DNA of 8,432 bases, from positions 1 through 8,432 of the forward strand of contig CAJOPO010000131.1 in assembly GCA_905236315.1 (NCBI GenBank). The letters run 5' to 3'. This DNA is from an uncultured Treponema sp. (GTDB taxonomy: Bacteria; Spirochaetota; Spirochaetia; Treponematales; Treponemataceae). The notes under the pieces were generated by a model. That model was not told where the DNA came from and made no database searches. It worked only from the letters and a program-made list of their open reading frames with translations. The translations under genes were made by a program, and so were the position numbers. Every line of letters starts with the position of its first letter. Position 1 is the stretch's first letter. Of this stretch, positions 1 through 6,479 are shown piece by piece.

Positions 1-4
1 ACGA

Positions 5-37
5 GTTTTAATTCCTGGTAATAGCAGGAATTAAAAC
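5..37. repeat. 13-bp perfect inverted repeat (stem-loop)
   Basis: Arms GTTTTAATTCCTG (5-17) and CAGGAATTAAAAC (25-37) are perfectly complementary, with a 7-nt loop at 18-24. It lies just downstream of earP on the minus strand, 17 nt beyond the palindrome at 55-82. Neither strand has a run of T after the stem, so it is not a canonical intrinsic terminator. It may mark the transcript end of earP or of a gene to the left of the window, or protect a 3' end. The structure is certain; its role is not. Confidence 0.6.
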
Positions 38-54
38 ATCGCATTTTCAAAGTT

Positions 55-82
55 ACCTCTAAAAATTGCAATTTTTAGAGGT
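55..82. repeat. Perfect 28-bp palindrome over the earP stop codon
   Basis: Positions 55-82 read identically on both strands, with the centre between 68 and 69 (TTGCAA) and CCTCT/AGAGG at the ends. The left half contains the earP stop codon (59-61, TAG on the minus strand), so the last residues of EarP (about TSKNCNF) are encoded by this element. As RNA it would form a long hairpin closed by G-C pairs at its base. No T-tract follows on either strand. Together with the stem-loop at 5-37 it gives two tandem hairpins at the 3' end of earP. It could be a terminator-like structure, an RNA-stabilising hairpin or one copy of a dispersed palindromic repeat. Confidence 0.75.
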
Positions 83-1264
83 TCCCAAAAGATTATCTGT
101 AAGATTTCCATTATCCAAAAGATGACTAGCAAAACTCTTAAAATCTTTCTTTAAATCATTTATATTTTGTAATACATCTAGTAGCACAGCAGGTGTAAGC
201 ACATAATCTTCTATATTATTATAAGAAAGCATAAGAGTGTTTATTAGTTTTTTATTTTTATCAGTAAAAAACTCATTTAATAAGTCTAAAAACGCCTTTA
301 ACTTTGCTTCGTGTGCATTTTCTGCTTGCTTATAAATATCCCAAACAAAGGGGATTCCAGAAAGACAAGCGCGGCTAAAAGAATCTTCTCCGCGAATAAA
401 TAAAAAATCACAATTTACTAAAAGAGCGTCCCATGATTGCTGGTCTAAAAAAGGCAAACTTATAAGCCTAAAAGGTTTACCCTGTTTGTTGTATTCAGAT
501 AAGAAAAAACTTGAAGCGCAAAACACATTTAGATACTTATTAATAGAAGAAAAATATACATTTAATTGATTTAAGGCCTGAATTATAGACGCACAATCGC
601 GTTCATAGCTAAAAAAAAGCACATTAAAAGAGTGCGGGTCTTGCAAAACATTTACAATGTCCTTGTATTCTTGGAGCTGAAAATAGGAAGTCATTTTGTT
701 TTGTAAAAGATTTATAAAGCTATTATCAAGGATAAGTCCTCCTGTCTGCTTTGTAAAACCTGGCATAAAATTAATTTTTTTTATATATGGCGACCTTGTG
801 CCACTTTTTAATAGATGAAAATCATTAGCCCAACTTTCCGCAGTTAAATATTCTATGTTTATAATGTATACAGGGCATCGCTTTTTGTACACAGGAAGCG
901 ATGAAGAAGCAGAGGAGCTTGGGGGAATTTCTTTTTCAAAAAGTATGTCCTCAAGCCACTCTGGTCTACCGCACTGAAAGCATTCTAATATTATATCTGG
1001 AGGATTTTGGATAAATTCTTTTGTGCATATTTCTTTATTATTCCAATCAAATACTTTTATTCCATTTATTTCTTGAAAAGCTGCAAAAGAATCTATTTGA
1101 GAGCAAATGGATTTAAAAGTTTTTAGATTATCTACGATTAAGCGCAATAAACAATTTTCTCTTTCTTTTATGGACCGAGCTAATCTATAAACCACTCCAA
1201 TATCACCATAATTGTCTACTACTTTACACAAAAGAGTTATATTTTTTACTTTTTTTTGCTTCAT
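59..1264 (-). CDS. earP: Elongation factor P maturation arginine rhamnosyltransferase EarP
   Basis: EarP (formerly DUF2331) is a cytosolic GT-B glycosyltransferase that moves rhamnose from dTDP-beta-L-rhamnose to a conserved arginine (Arg32) of elongation factor P, which lets EF-P rescue ribosomes stalled at polyproline. The 401-residue product shows the family signatures in order: VVDNYGDIG at about 15-23 (D17 and D21 match the two N-terminal catalytic-site aspartates), ECFQCGRPEW at 94-103, NIEYLTAESW at 136-145, PGFTKQTGGL at 168-177 and RGEDSFSRA at 291-299, whose glutamate (E293) matches the essential one of the family. It is slightly longer than usual (about 370-385), owing to a serine-rich insertion near 114-124 and a C-terminal tail encoded by the palindrome at 55-82. 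No clear Shine-Dalgarno precedes the ATG at 1264. The gene is divergent from comM. efp and the rhamnose (rml) genes are not in the window. The family call is firm. Confidence 0.93.
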   Translation of the reverse strand: MKQKKVKNITLLCKVVDNYGDIGVVYRLARSIKERENCLLRLIVDNLKTFKSICSQIDSFAAFQEINGIKVFDWNNKEICTKEFIQNPPDIILECFQCGRPEWLEDILFEKEIPPSSSASSSLPVYKKRCPVYIINIEYLTAESWANDFHLLKSGTRSPYIKKINFMPGFTKQTGGLILDNSFINLLQNKMTSYFQLQEYKDIVNVLQDPHSFNVLFFSYERDCASIIQALNQLNVYFSSINKYLNVFCASSFFLSEYNKQGKPFRLISLPFLDQQSWDALLVNCDFLFIRGEDSFSRACLSGIPFVWDIYKQAENAHEAKLKAFLDLLNEFFTDKNKKLINTLMLSYNNIEDYVLTPAVLLDVLQNINDLKKDFKSFASHLLDNGNLTDNLLGTSKNCNF

Positions 1265-1311
1265 ATTTGTAAATTCGGTATTTTTTAATCTACTTATATA
1301 GTAGTAGAAGG

Positions 1312-1341
1312 AGTTTCAAAAGTTATACAAGTTTTGAAACT
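1312..1341. repeat. 10-bp inverted repeat in the earP/comM divergent gap
   Basis: Arms AGTTTCAAAA (1312-1321) and TTTTGAAACT (1332-1341) are perfect complements with a 10-nt spacer. The arm centres are 20 bp apart, about two helical turns, which suits a dimeric regulator bound on one face of DNA. It lies between the divergent earP and comM starts, and its left arm reads TTGAAA on the minus strand, where an earP -35 box could sit (TATAAG follows after a short 15-bp spacer at 1293-1298). It could equally be a hairpin in the 5' leader of comM, ending 27 nt before the ATG. No regulator gene lies beside it. Confidence 0.5.
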
Positions 1342-1357
1342 GTCTTGAATAATACAA

Positions 1358-1363
1358 AAGAGG
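1358..1363 (+). promoter_or_regulatory. Ribosome binding site that fixes the comM start
   Basis: AAGAGG at 1358-1363 lies 5 nt before the ATG at 1369. It favours this ATG over the in-frame TTG at 1345, which has no such site and would add eight residues (MNNTKEVF) unlike the YifB/ComM N-terminus. Confidence 0.75.
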
Positions 1364-1368
1364 TATTT

Positions 1369-2934
1369 ATGCAAATATTTAGTTTTTCTCCATTTGGCTA
1401 TGAAGGTGCACTCGTTAGTGTGGAAGTGGATTTAAGGCGCGGTATTCCCGCTATAGATATAGTAGGACTTGCAGACGGAGCGGTGAAAGAGAGCAGAGAG
1501 AGAATGAGGTCTGCAATAAGAAACAGCGGATTAGACTTTCCTCCAGAGAGGGTTCTTATAAGTCTTTCTCCTGCAGATTTGCGTAAAGAAGGAGCGGGAT
1601 TTGACCTTGCTATAGCACTTGCTGTGTTATATGCTCAAGCAAAATCTAATGAAGATAAGCAACTTTCTCTTTTTAATGAAGATATTCTTGTTATGGGAGA
1701 ACTTGAATTAAATGGAAGACTACGCTCTGTAAAAGGGGTTTATGCTGCCGTAAGTACAGCGGCAATGGGAGGTATTCAGTTTTGCATAGTGCCTTATGCA
1801 AATGGAGAGGAAGCAAGGCAGGTACAAGGGATAAAAGTTTTTGCCGCAGAAAATCTAAAGGAAGCCTTTGCAGCCCTTCATTCTACAGAATTATTTACTT
1901 TATCTAGTAAAAATTCTTCTATTAATAATAAGGAAACTGTTAATATAAATGGTGTAGATTTCCCCTCTTTAGAAGGGCAAGCTGATATTTGTGATATAAA
2001 GGGGCAAGATTTTTTAATACGTGGTATGCAGGTTGCAGCAGCTGGGGGGCATAATCTATTAACTTATGGTCCTCCTGGCTGTGGTAAAACTCTTGCCCTA
2101 CAAAGATTTCCTACCCTACTGCCCTTACTTACTTCAGAAGAAGCACGAACGGTAACTCGAATATACTCTATTGCAGGTCTATTACAGAATAACAATGCCA
2201 TAATGCGAAAGGTTCCTTTTAGGCAGCCTCATCAAACGGCAAGCATAGAAGGCATCTGCGGAGGGGGAATCCATTGCACACCAGGGGAAATATCGCTTGC
2301 TCATAATGGCGTTTTATTTTTAGACGAAGGGGCGGAATTTAAGACATCTGTCTTACAAATGCTACGTGTTCCCTTAGAAAGTGGTGCTATAACGCTAAGC
2401 AGGGCGGGAAGGAGTACAACTTACCCAGCAGATTTTCAACTAATAATCGCTACTAATCCCTGCCCTTGTGGATATTATGGTTCAGAAAACAAAATATGTC
2501 TGTGTTCAGGAAGAGCGGTGGAACAGTATTGGAGGAAGTTTTCAGGTCCGCTTTTAGACCGCATGGATATAAGGATAAAGGCGCAAGACAGTCCCTGTGA
2601 AAGCGCAGAGTCTACAAGAAACACCAGCCAGCTTAGAGAGAAAATAGCAAATGCAATATCTATACAGAGAAAACGACAGGGGAAAAAGAATGTTAAGTTA
2701 AATCCACAGGAAATAATAAAATGGTGTATATGTGATAAAGAAGCAAAAGAAATGCTAGATAATGCCTCTGTAGATTATGATTTTTCTCCGCGTGCTGTTT
2801 CTAGTTGTCTAAAAGTCGCTAGAACTATTGCAGATATGGAATGTAAAGAAATAATAGACGTTAGCAGTATAAAAGAGGCTATTTCATTACGTAAAAATGG
2901 AACTGGAATTAATAGTGGAATAGAGTTTATTTAG
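1369..2934 (+). CDS. comM: YifB/ComM family Mg-chelatase-like AAA+ ATPase
   Basis: Members of this family are cytosolic. Proteobacterial ComM is a hexameric helicase that drives branch migration during natural transformation; the role outside competent species is less clear. The product from ATG 1369 is 521 residues (family about 500-510). Order: an N-terminal Lon-protease-like fold domain (about 1-180, with IVGLADGAVKESRER), Walker A GPPGCGKT at 234-241, Walker B VLFLDE at 315-320, the cysteine motif NPCPCG at 363-368 with further cysteines about ten residues on (C.C), GPLLDRMD at 393-400, and the C-terminal Mg_chelatase_C domain (about 420-515, with RTIADME). After Walker B the usual DELPEF reads DEGAEF; catalytic residues are intact. 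It is the only gene on its transcript: tRNA-Leu lies downstream on the opposite strand. DNA uptake genes are not visible here, so a competence role is inference. Confidence 0.93.
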   Translation: MQIFSFSPFGYEGALVSVEVDLRRGIPAIDIVGLADGAVKESRERMRSAIRNSGLDFPPERVLISLSPADLRKEGAGFDLAIALAVLYAQAKSNEDKQLSLFNEDILVMGELELNGRLRSVKGVYAAVSTAAMGGIQFCIVPYANGEEARQVQGIKVFAAENLKEAFAALHSTELFTLSSKNSSINNKETVNINGVDFPSLEGQADICDIKGQDFLIRGMQVAAAGGHNLLTYGPPGCGKTLALQRFPTLLPLLTSEEARTVTRIYSIAGLLQNNNAIMRKVPFRQPHQTASIEGICGGGIHCTPGEISLAHNGVLFLDEGAEFKTSVLQMLRVPLESGAITLSRAGRSTTYPADFQLIIATNPCPCGYYGSENKICLCSGRAVEQYWRKFSGPLLDRMDIRIKAQDSPCESAESTRNTSQLREKIANAISIQRKRQGKKNVKLNPQEIIKWCICDKEAKEMLDNASVDYDFSPRAVSSCLKVARTIADMECKEIIDVSSIKEAISLRKNGTGINSGIEFI

Positions 2935-2973
2935 ATTTAGAGAGATGTTGCAATAGGTTAAAGGGATTTTTAC

Positions 2974-3002
2974 AAAAAAAGCCTTTCCCTAAGGAAAGGC
3001 TT
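2974..3002 (-). terminator. Rho-independent terminator of tRNA-Leu
   Basis: On the minus strand a 10-bp stem, AAGCCTTTCC / GGAAAGGCTT (2979-3002), with loop TTAG, is followed by seven T (2974-2980), directly after the tRNA 3' end. This is a textbook intrinsic terminator. On the plus strand the same hairpin follows comM (stop at 2934) but has only TTATA after it, so it would be weak for comM. Confidence 0.9.
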
Positions 3003-3003
3003 A

Positions 3004-3086
3004 TACCGGCTCTGAGACTTGAACTCAGACGCGATCGCTCGCAGCAGATTTTGAGTCTGTAGTGTCTACCATTCCACCAAGCCGGC
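3004..3086 (-). tRNA. tRNA-Leu (anticodon CAA, reads UUG)
   Basis: This is an 83-nt class II tRNA on the minus strand. The acceptor arm GCCGGCT pairs with AGCCGGT (one G-T at 1-72) and the discriminator base is A, as in leucine tRNAs. The D-arm region begins GTGGAATGG. The anticodon loop CTCAAAA gives CAA, with four good stem pairs and an A-C mismatch at the outer pair 27-43. The long variable arm can fold as GCGA/TCGC. The T stem CTGAG/CTCAG encloses TTCAAGT. CCA is not encoded (TAA follows the discriminator), so it must be added by the CCA enzyme. It stands alone, with its own promoter and terminator. Confidence 0.96.
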
Positions 3087-3097
3087 TCAATATAAGT

Positions 3098-3126
3098 ATT
3101 ATATAATATTAAAAAAAAATATGCAA
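3098..3126 (-). promoter_or_regulatory. Sigma-70-type promoter of tRNA-Leu
   Basis: On the minus strand TTGCAT (3126-3121), a 17-bp spacer and a perfect TATAAT (3103-3098) lie 11 nt before the first tRNA base, placing the start about 4 nt upstream of the mature 5' end. The -35 box overlaps the recQ ribosome binding site, and the -10 box overlaps a plus-strand TATAAT. Confidence 0.8.
3102..3107 (+). promoter_or_regulatory. Possible recQ -10 box (TATAAT)
   Basis: A perfect TATAAT on the plus strand lies 33 nt before the recQ ATG, within the 12-bp palindrome TATTATATAATA (3097-3108) that also supplies the tRNA-Leu -10 box on the other strand. No good -35 is seen; it would fall inside the tRNA gene. 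Transcription would start near 3114 and give a leader of about 27 nt containing the ribosome binding site. In such AT-rich DNA a chance match is possible. Confidence 0.45.
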
Positions 3127-3131
3127 GAGGG
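3125..3131 (+). promoter_or_regulatory. Ribosome binding site of recQ
   Basis: AAGAGGG at 3125-3131 lies 9 nt before the ATG at 3141. It supports this start and hence the unusually long N-terminus of the protein. Confidence 0.7.
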
Positions 3132-3140
3132 TTTGTAAAA

Positions 3141-5117
3141 ATGAATGAAAATGATTATACTTTTCTTGTAGAAAATATAAAGCAGTTTTCTTGTCAAACT
3201 GCAATGATGGTATGTCAAAAAGAACCTTCAGAATATAAAGTTTTTGAGGAGCCTTATGTGCAAACGACACGTTTATCAAAAACACCAGAACAAATATTAA
3301 AGTCCGTATTTGGATATGACTCTTTTAGACCATTACAAAAAGAAGTAATAAAAAATGTATTAGACGGAAGAGATACAATCGCCATTATGCCTACAGGTGG
3401 CGGAAAATCTTTATGTTATCAAATTCCCGCTCTTATTTTTGAAGGTTTAACGCTTGTAATATCACCGCTTATAGCTTTAATGCAAGACCAAGTATCGCAA
3501 TTAGAAGCCGTAGGTATACCCGCAGCCTTTCTAAATTCATCTTTAGATTGGGATTCTTACCGTGCCACATGTATAAAAATAGTCAATGGAAAATTAAAAC
3601 TATTATATTTATCACCTGAAGGTTTGAATACAAATCGTATACAAGAACTTTTACACCAGCAAAATGTTCATATAAATTGCATAACAATAGATGAAGCCCA
3701 CTGTATAAGTGAATGGGGGCATGACTTTCGTCCAGATTATATGGAGATTGCATCTATTCGAGCGCAATTTCCTAATGCGGTATGTCTAGCACTTACCGCT
3801 ACAGCAACAAGGCAAGTGCGCGAAGATATTTCTAAACAACTTAGGCTGAAAAATCCTGCCATTCTAGTGGCTAGTTTTAACCGCCCAAATCTATTTTTAG
3901 AAGTAAAGAAAAAAAGCGATGGTAAAATGCAAGTAGAAGAGTTTTTATCTGCACATCGTGGTCAAAGTGGTATTATATACTGTTTTTCTCGTAAACAAGT
4001 AGATGAATTAACTGAATATTTAGCTTCAAAAAAATATAGCGTACTAAATTATCATGCAGGGCTAAGCGATGAAGAAAGAACTCGTAACCAAAAAAGTTTT
4101 ATTCAAGACAAAACAGATATAATCGTGGCAACCCTTGCATTTGGAATGGGCATAAACAAACCTGACGTGCGCTTTGTTCTTCACTACGATATGCCCAAAT
4201 CAATAGAGCAATATTATCAAGAAATAGGAAGAGCAGGAAGAGATGGCTTACCAGCAAGCGTTCTTCTACTTTATACTCCTAAAGATGCACACAAAATACG
4301 CTACTTCTTTAGCGAAAAAGATAATCCTGCTCAAGCCGAACGACTTTTACAAGGAATGATTAATTATGCTCAAACAAAAATCTGCCGTAGAAAAATGCTT
4401 CTTTCTTATTTTGGAGAGTCAATGCCTAGCTCAGAAGAGGACAATCTTCATATAAATAATAGTGAACACTGCTGCGATATTTGTGAAAAAGGTACTGTAG
4501 AAGCACAAAATGTTACAATTCCAACTCAAAAGTATATGTCTTGTATTCTAAGAACACGCGAACGCTATGGAGCTTCTTATGTCATAGATGTTTTAACAGG
4601 AGTTAATAGCAAGCGAATAAACGATAATGGGGATAACAAACTTAGTACATGGGGAATAGGAAAAGATTTAAGTAAAAATAATTGGCTTGAACTAAACTCT
4701 TGCTTGCTTGATGCTGGTTATCTTGGAAAAACAGATGAACATAGTGTAATTTATTTAACAGATTATGGAAAACAAGCTTTAAAAGAACGAAAAGAAATAT
4801 TTCTTCCTGTAGAGTTTTCTAAAGAAAATTCTACAATAAAATCATATCCTAAGCGTTCAATGCCGAAGCAAAACTATATGATAGATGAAAATGATGAAGA
4901 AGGAATACGTATAGCAGAGGAATTAAGGGCGTGGCGAAGAAAAAAAGCGGAAGAAGCAAATGTTCCGCCCTATATTATTTTTGGAGATAAAACTTTGTTT
5001 AGTATAGCAAGGATAAAGCCTAAAAGCTATAACAGTCTAATTAGCTGCTATGGCATGGGAGAATTAAAAGCAGAACGTTTTGCAGAAGATATTATTCGCA
5101 TAGTTACCAAAAGTTAA
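3141..5117 (+). CDS. recQ: ATP-dependent DNA helicase RecQ
   Basis: RecQ is a 3'-5' superfamily 2 DNA helicase that acts in recombination, replication-fork repair and suppression of illegitimate recombination. The 658-residue product has the full bacterial layout: a RecQ-type Q motif FGYDSFRPLQ at 57-66, Walker A MPTGGGKS at 83-90, DEAHCISEWGHDFRPD at 184-199 (motif II plus the aromatic-rich loop), LTATAT at 218-223, motif VI QEIGRAGRDG at 360-369, a zinc-binding segment (C415, then HCCDIC at 443-448), an RQC winged-helix region at about 455-560 and a C-terminal HRDC domain at about 590-656. About 35 residues precede the usual N-terminus. In the zinc segment the third cysteine is out of its usual CxxCxxC spacing. 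Its stop codon overlaps that of the convergent DUF1015 gene. The function is clear. Confidence 0.96.
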   Translation: MNENDYTFLVENIKQFSCQTAMMVCQKEPSEYKVFEEPYVQTTRLSKTPEQILKSVFGYDSFRPLQKEVIKNVLDGRDTIAIMPTGGGKSLCYQIPALIFEGLTLVISPLIALMQDQVSQLEAVGIPAAFLNSSLDWDSYRATCIKIVNGKLKLLYLSPEGLNTNRIQELLHQQNVHINCITIDEAHCISEWGHDFRPDYMEIASIRAQFPNAVCLALTATATRQVREDISKQLRLKNPAILVASFNRPNLFLEVKKKSDGKMQVEEFLSAHRGQSGIIYCFSRKQVDELTEYLASKKYSVLNYHAGLSDEERTRNQKSFIQDKTDIIVATLAFGMGINKPDVRFVLHYDMPKSIEQYYQEIGRAGRDGLPASVLLLYTPKDAHKIRYFFSEKDNPAQAERLLQGMINYAQTKICRRKMLLSYFGESMPSSEEDNLHINNSEHCCDICEKGTVEAQNVTIPTQKYMSCILRTRERYGASYVIDVLTGVNSKRINDNGDNKLSTWGIGKDLSKNNWLELNSCLLDAGYLGKTDEHSVIYLTDYGKQALKERKEIFLPVEFSKENSTIKSYPKRSMPKQNYMIDENDEEGIRIAEELRAWRRKKAEEANVPPYIIFGDKTLFSIARIKPKSYNSLISCYGMGELKAERFAEDIIRIVTKS

Positions 5118-6430
5118 GCAAACAGTTTTCGACATTCTAAATAAAAACGTTTTTCATCAGCTTCACCCATACTAAAACTCTTTCGTGGTAAAGGACCTAA
5201 AGTCATTATAGTATTAAAAAAAGATTCCTTTTTAATAGGTGGCATTAGTATTGAAACATTATTATTCATACTTCCTAAACGGAACACTTCTTTACTGCCG
5301 TGAATATAATCTATAGTTATAGATTGCCCATCCTTTTTTGCCTCTGCTATATATTTATCTAAAACAGGTTGCATATAACTTACGGCAAGACTATCTATAT
5401 TCTTTTGTATCGGGGCATTGATAAAAATATAATGTTCTTTATTATCTTGTGCATAGGCAAAACCAAATCCAAAAGAACTTGCAAGAACCTTTTCTTCTAG
5501 TTCTTCCTTGCTACTACATTCATAATATTCAGCATTTAGTTCATTCTGTACATATTTTATAAGACGTTCAGCTTGCACATTAAACAAAACACGATGAATG
5601 GGTTCAAAAGTTAATCCGCTATCATAAATATTTACAATTTCCACCATAGCATAGCGAGCAGGTGCATCTAAAACATTATTCTTTGCTTTATATTCGTCCC
5701 ACACAGCCTTTGCCGTTGCTAAAGAATGATTACCATCTCCTACTGCAAATAAAAACGTGTTTCCTTTAGAATCAGTATGTTGCTTTTTCAATTCTGACAA
5801 TGCATTATATATATAATCAAACTGCTCATCAGTATTTAAAGCCCAGCCTGTAATATGCCCACCATTAAGCATTAAATCTCCATCATAAACAATATCTTTA
5901 GCAAGTTTAGCAGCCCCCTCTACTAATATATGCCTAGTGTCATCTACAAGAAGCATTATATGAGGAGATTCAAGAACTGCTCCCTGCCTAATTTCTTTAC
6001 GCGGAGGTATTCTTTCTACTATAGTGGCCTCTGTTGCTCTAATAAAAGAAGTGGAAAAAGGCTTCCATTCATAAGTTTCTAAATCTACACATGCAAGTAA
6101 ACCATGTCGTACGCGATTATAAGCAGTCTTTCTTTCTATATAAATGAATTCTTTTTTGGCAGATTCAAATATATCGTCTGCCAAATACTCTTTCATCGTA
6201 GTTTGGATATTATTTATTCGCTCTTTTCGATTATTTTCTTGAAGATATATTTCAGGCAAGGTTATATGATAAGTAGAAGGTTTATTACCAACTAGACTTT
6301 CCACTTTTTGCCAATATTCTTTATCTTGCGTATATTGGTCACAAGCAATAACACTCCAAGTCTGTAAATCTATATTAGAAGGCAATAGAATTTCTGGAAT
6401 CTTTATACCAAATTCATCAAAGTTTTTCAT
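5114..6430 (-). CDS. DUF1015 family protein (COG4198), function unknown
   Basis: The 438-residue product matches the DUF1015 family (PF06245) over its whole length, which is usual for the family. Visible family features: a start of the GIKIPEILLP type, ACDQYTQDKEYW at 29-40, SFIRATEATIVERIPPR near 128-144, the GDGNHSLATAKA block at 231-242 (elsewhere often DGHHR-like) and a conserved stretch near 258-282 with NIYDSGLTFEPIHR. It has no signal peptide or membrane segment, so it is probably cytosolic. The DGNHS/DGHHR block resembles the nucleotide-binding motif of ParB/sulfiredoxin-fold enzymes such as ADP-dependent serine kinase; a kinase-like role is a hypothesis only. It is alone on its transcript, with no serine-biosynthesis neighbours. 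No Shine-Dalgarno precedes the ATG, and a TATACT box 7 nt before it predicts a leaderless mRNA. Confidence 0.85.
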   Translation of the reverse strand: MKNFDEFGIKIPEILLPSNIDLQTWSVIACDQYTQDKEYWQKVESLVGNKPSTYHITLPEIYLQENNRKERINNIQTTMKEYLADDIFESAKKEFIYIERKTAYNRVRHGLLACVDLETYEWKPFSTSFIRATEATIVERIPPRKEIRQGAVLESPHIMLLVDDTRHILVEGAAKLAKDIVYDGDLMLNGGHITGWALNTDEQFDYIYNALSELKKQHTDSKGNTFLFAVGDGNHSLATAKAVWDEYKAKNNVLDAPARYAMVEIVNIYDSGLTFEPIHRVLFNVQAERLIKYVQNELNAEYYECSSKEELEEKVLASSFGFGFAYAQDNKEHYIFINAPIQKNIDSLAVSYMQPVLDKYIAEAKKDGQSITIDYIHGSKEVFRLGSMNNNVSILMPPIKKESFFNTIMTLGPLPRKSFSMGEADEKRFYLECRKLFA

Positions 6431-6437
6431 AGATAAT

Positions 6438-6443
6438 AGTATA
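6438..6443 (-). promoter_or_regulatory. Likely -10 box of the DUF1015 gene
   Basis: TATACT on the minus strand (6443-6438) ends 7 nt before the start codon at 6430. The usual 6-8 nt from -10 box to transcription start puts the mRNA 5' end at or next to the A of ATG. No convincing -35 is seen. Confidence 0.5.
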
Positions 6444-6461
6444 TCGTTAAAAAAGAAAATG

Positions 6462-6470
6462 TGCTATACT
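6462..6470 (+). promoter_or_regulatory. Extended -10 box of rpoN
   Basis: TGCTATACT (6462-6470) is an extended -10 element (TGN plus TATACT) on the plus strand. It ends 9 nt before the rpoN ATG at 6480, so the transcript should begin about 2-4 nt before the start codon. The -35 position (about 6442-6447) is poor, as is common with extended -10 promoters, and it overlaps the -10 box of the opposite gene. Confidence 0.6.
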
Positions 6471-6479
6471 TAAATTAGA

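Noticed and set aside
1345..1368. In-frame TTG start giving comM eight more residues
   Set aside because: The ATG at 1369 has AAGAGG at the right distance and matches where family members begin; the TTG has no ribosome binding site.
2979..3002. The tRNA terminator hairpin as the main terminator for comM
   Set aside because: On the plus strand the stem is followed by TTATA rather than a T-tract, so it fits the minus-strand tRNA much better.
5143..5154. AAAAACGTTTTT palindrome just inside the DUF1015 gene as a terminator
   Set aside because: The stem is almost all A-T, has no usable loop and would not form a stable hairpin; such strings are common in AT-rich DNA.
6104..6295. 63-codon open frame on the plus strand
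   Set aside because: It lies wholly antisense within the DUF1015 gene, has no ribosome binding site and its product is low-complexity hydrophobic sequence as expected of a shadow frame.
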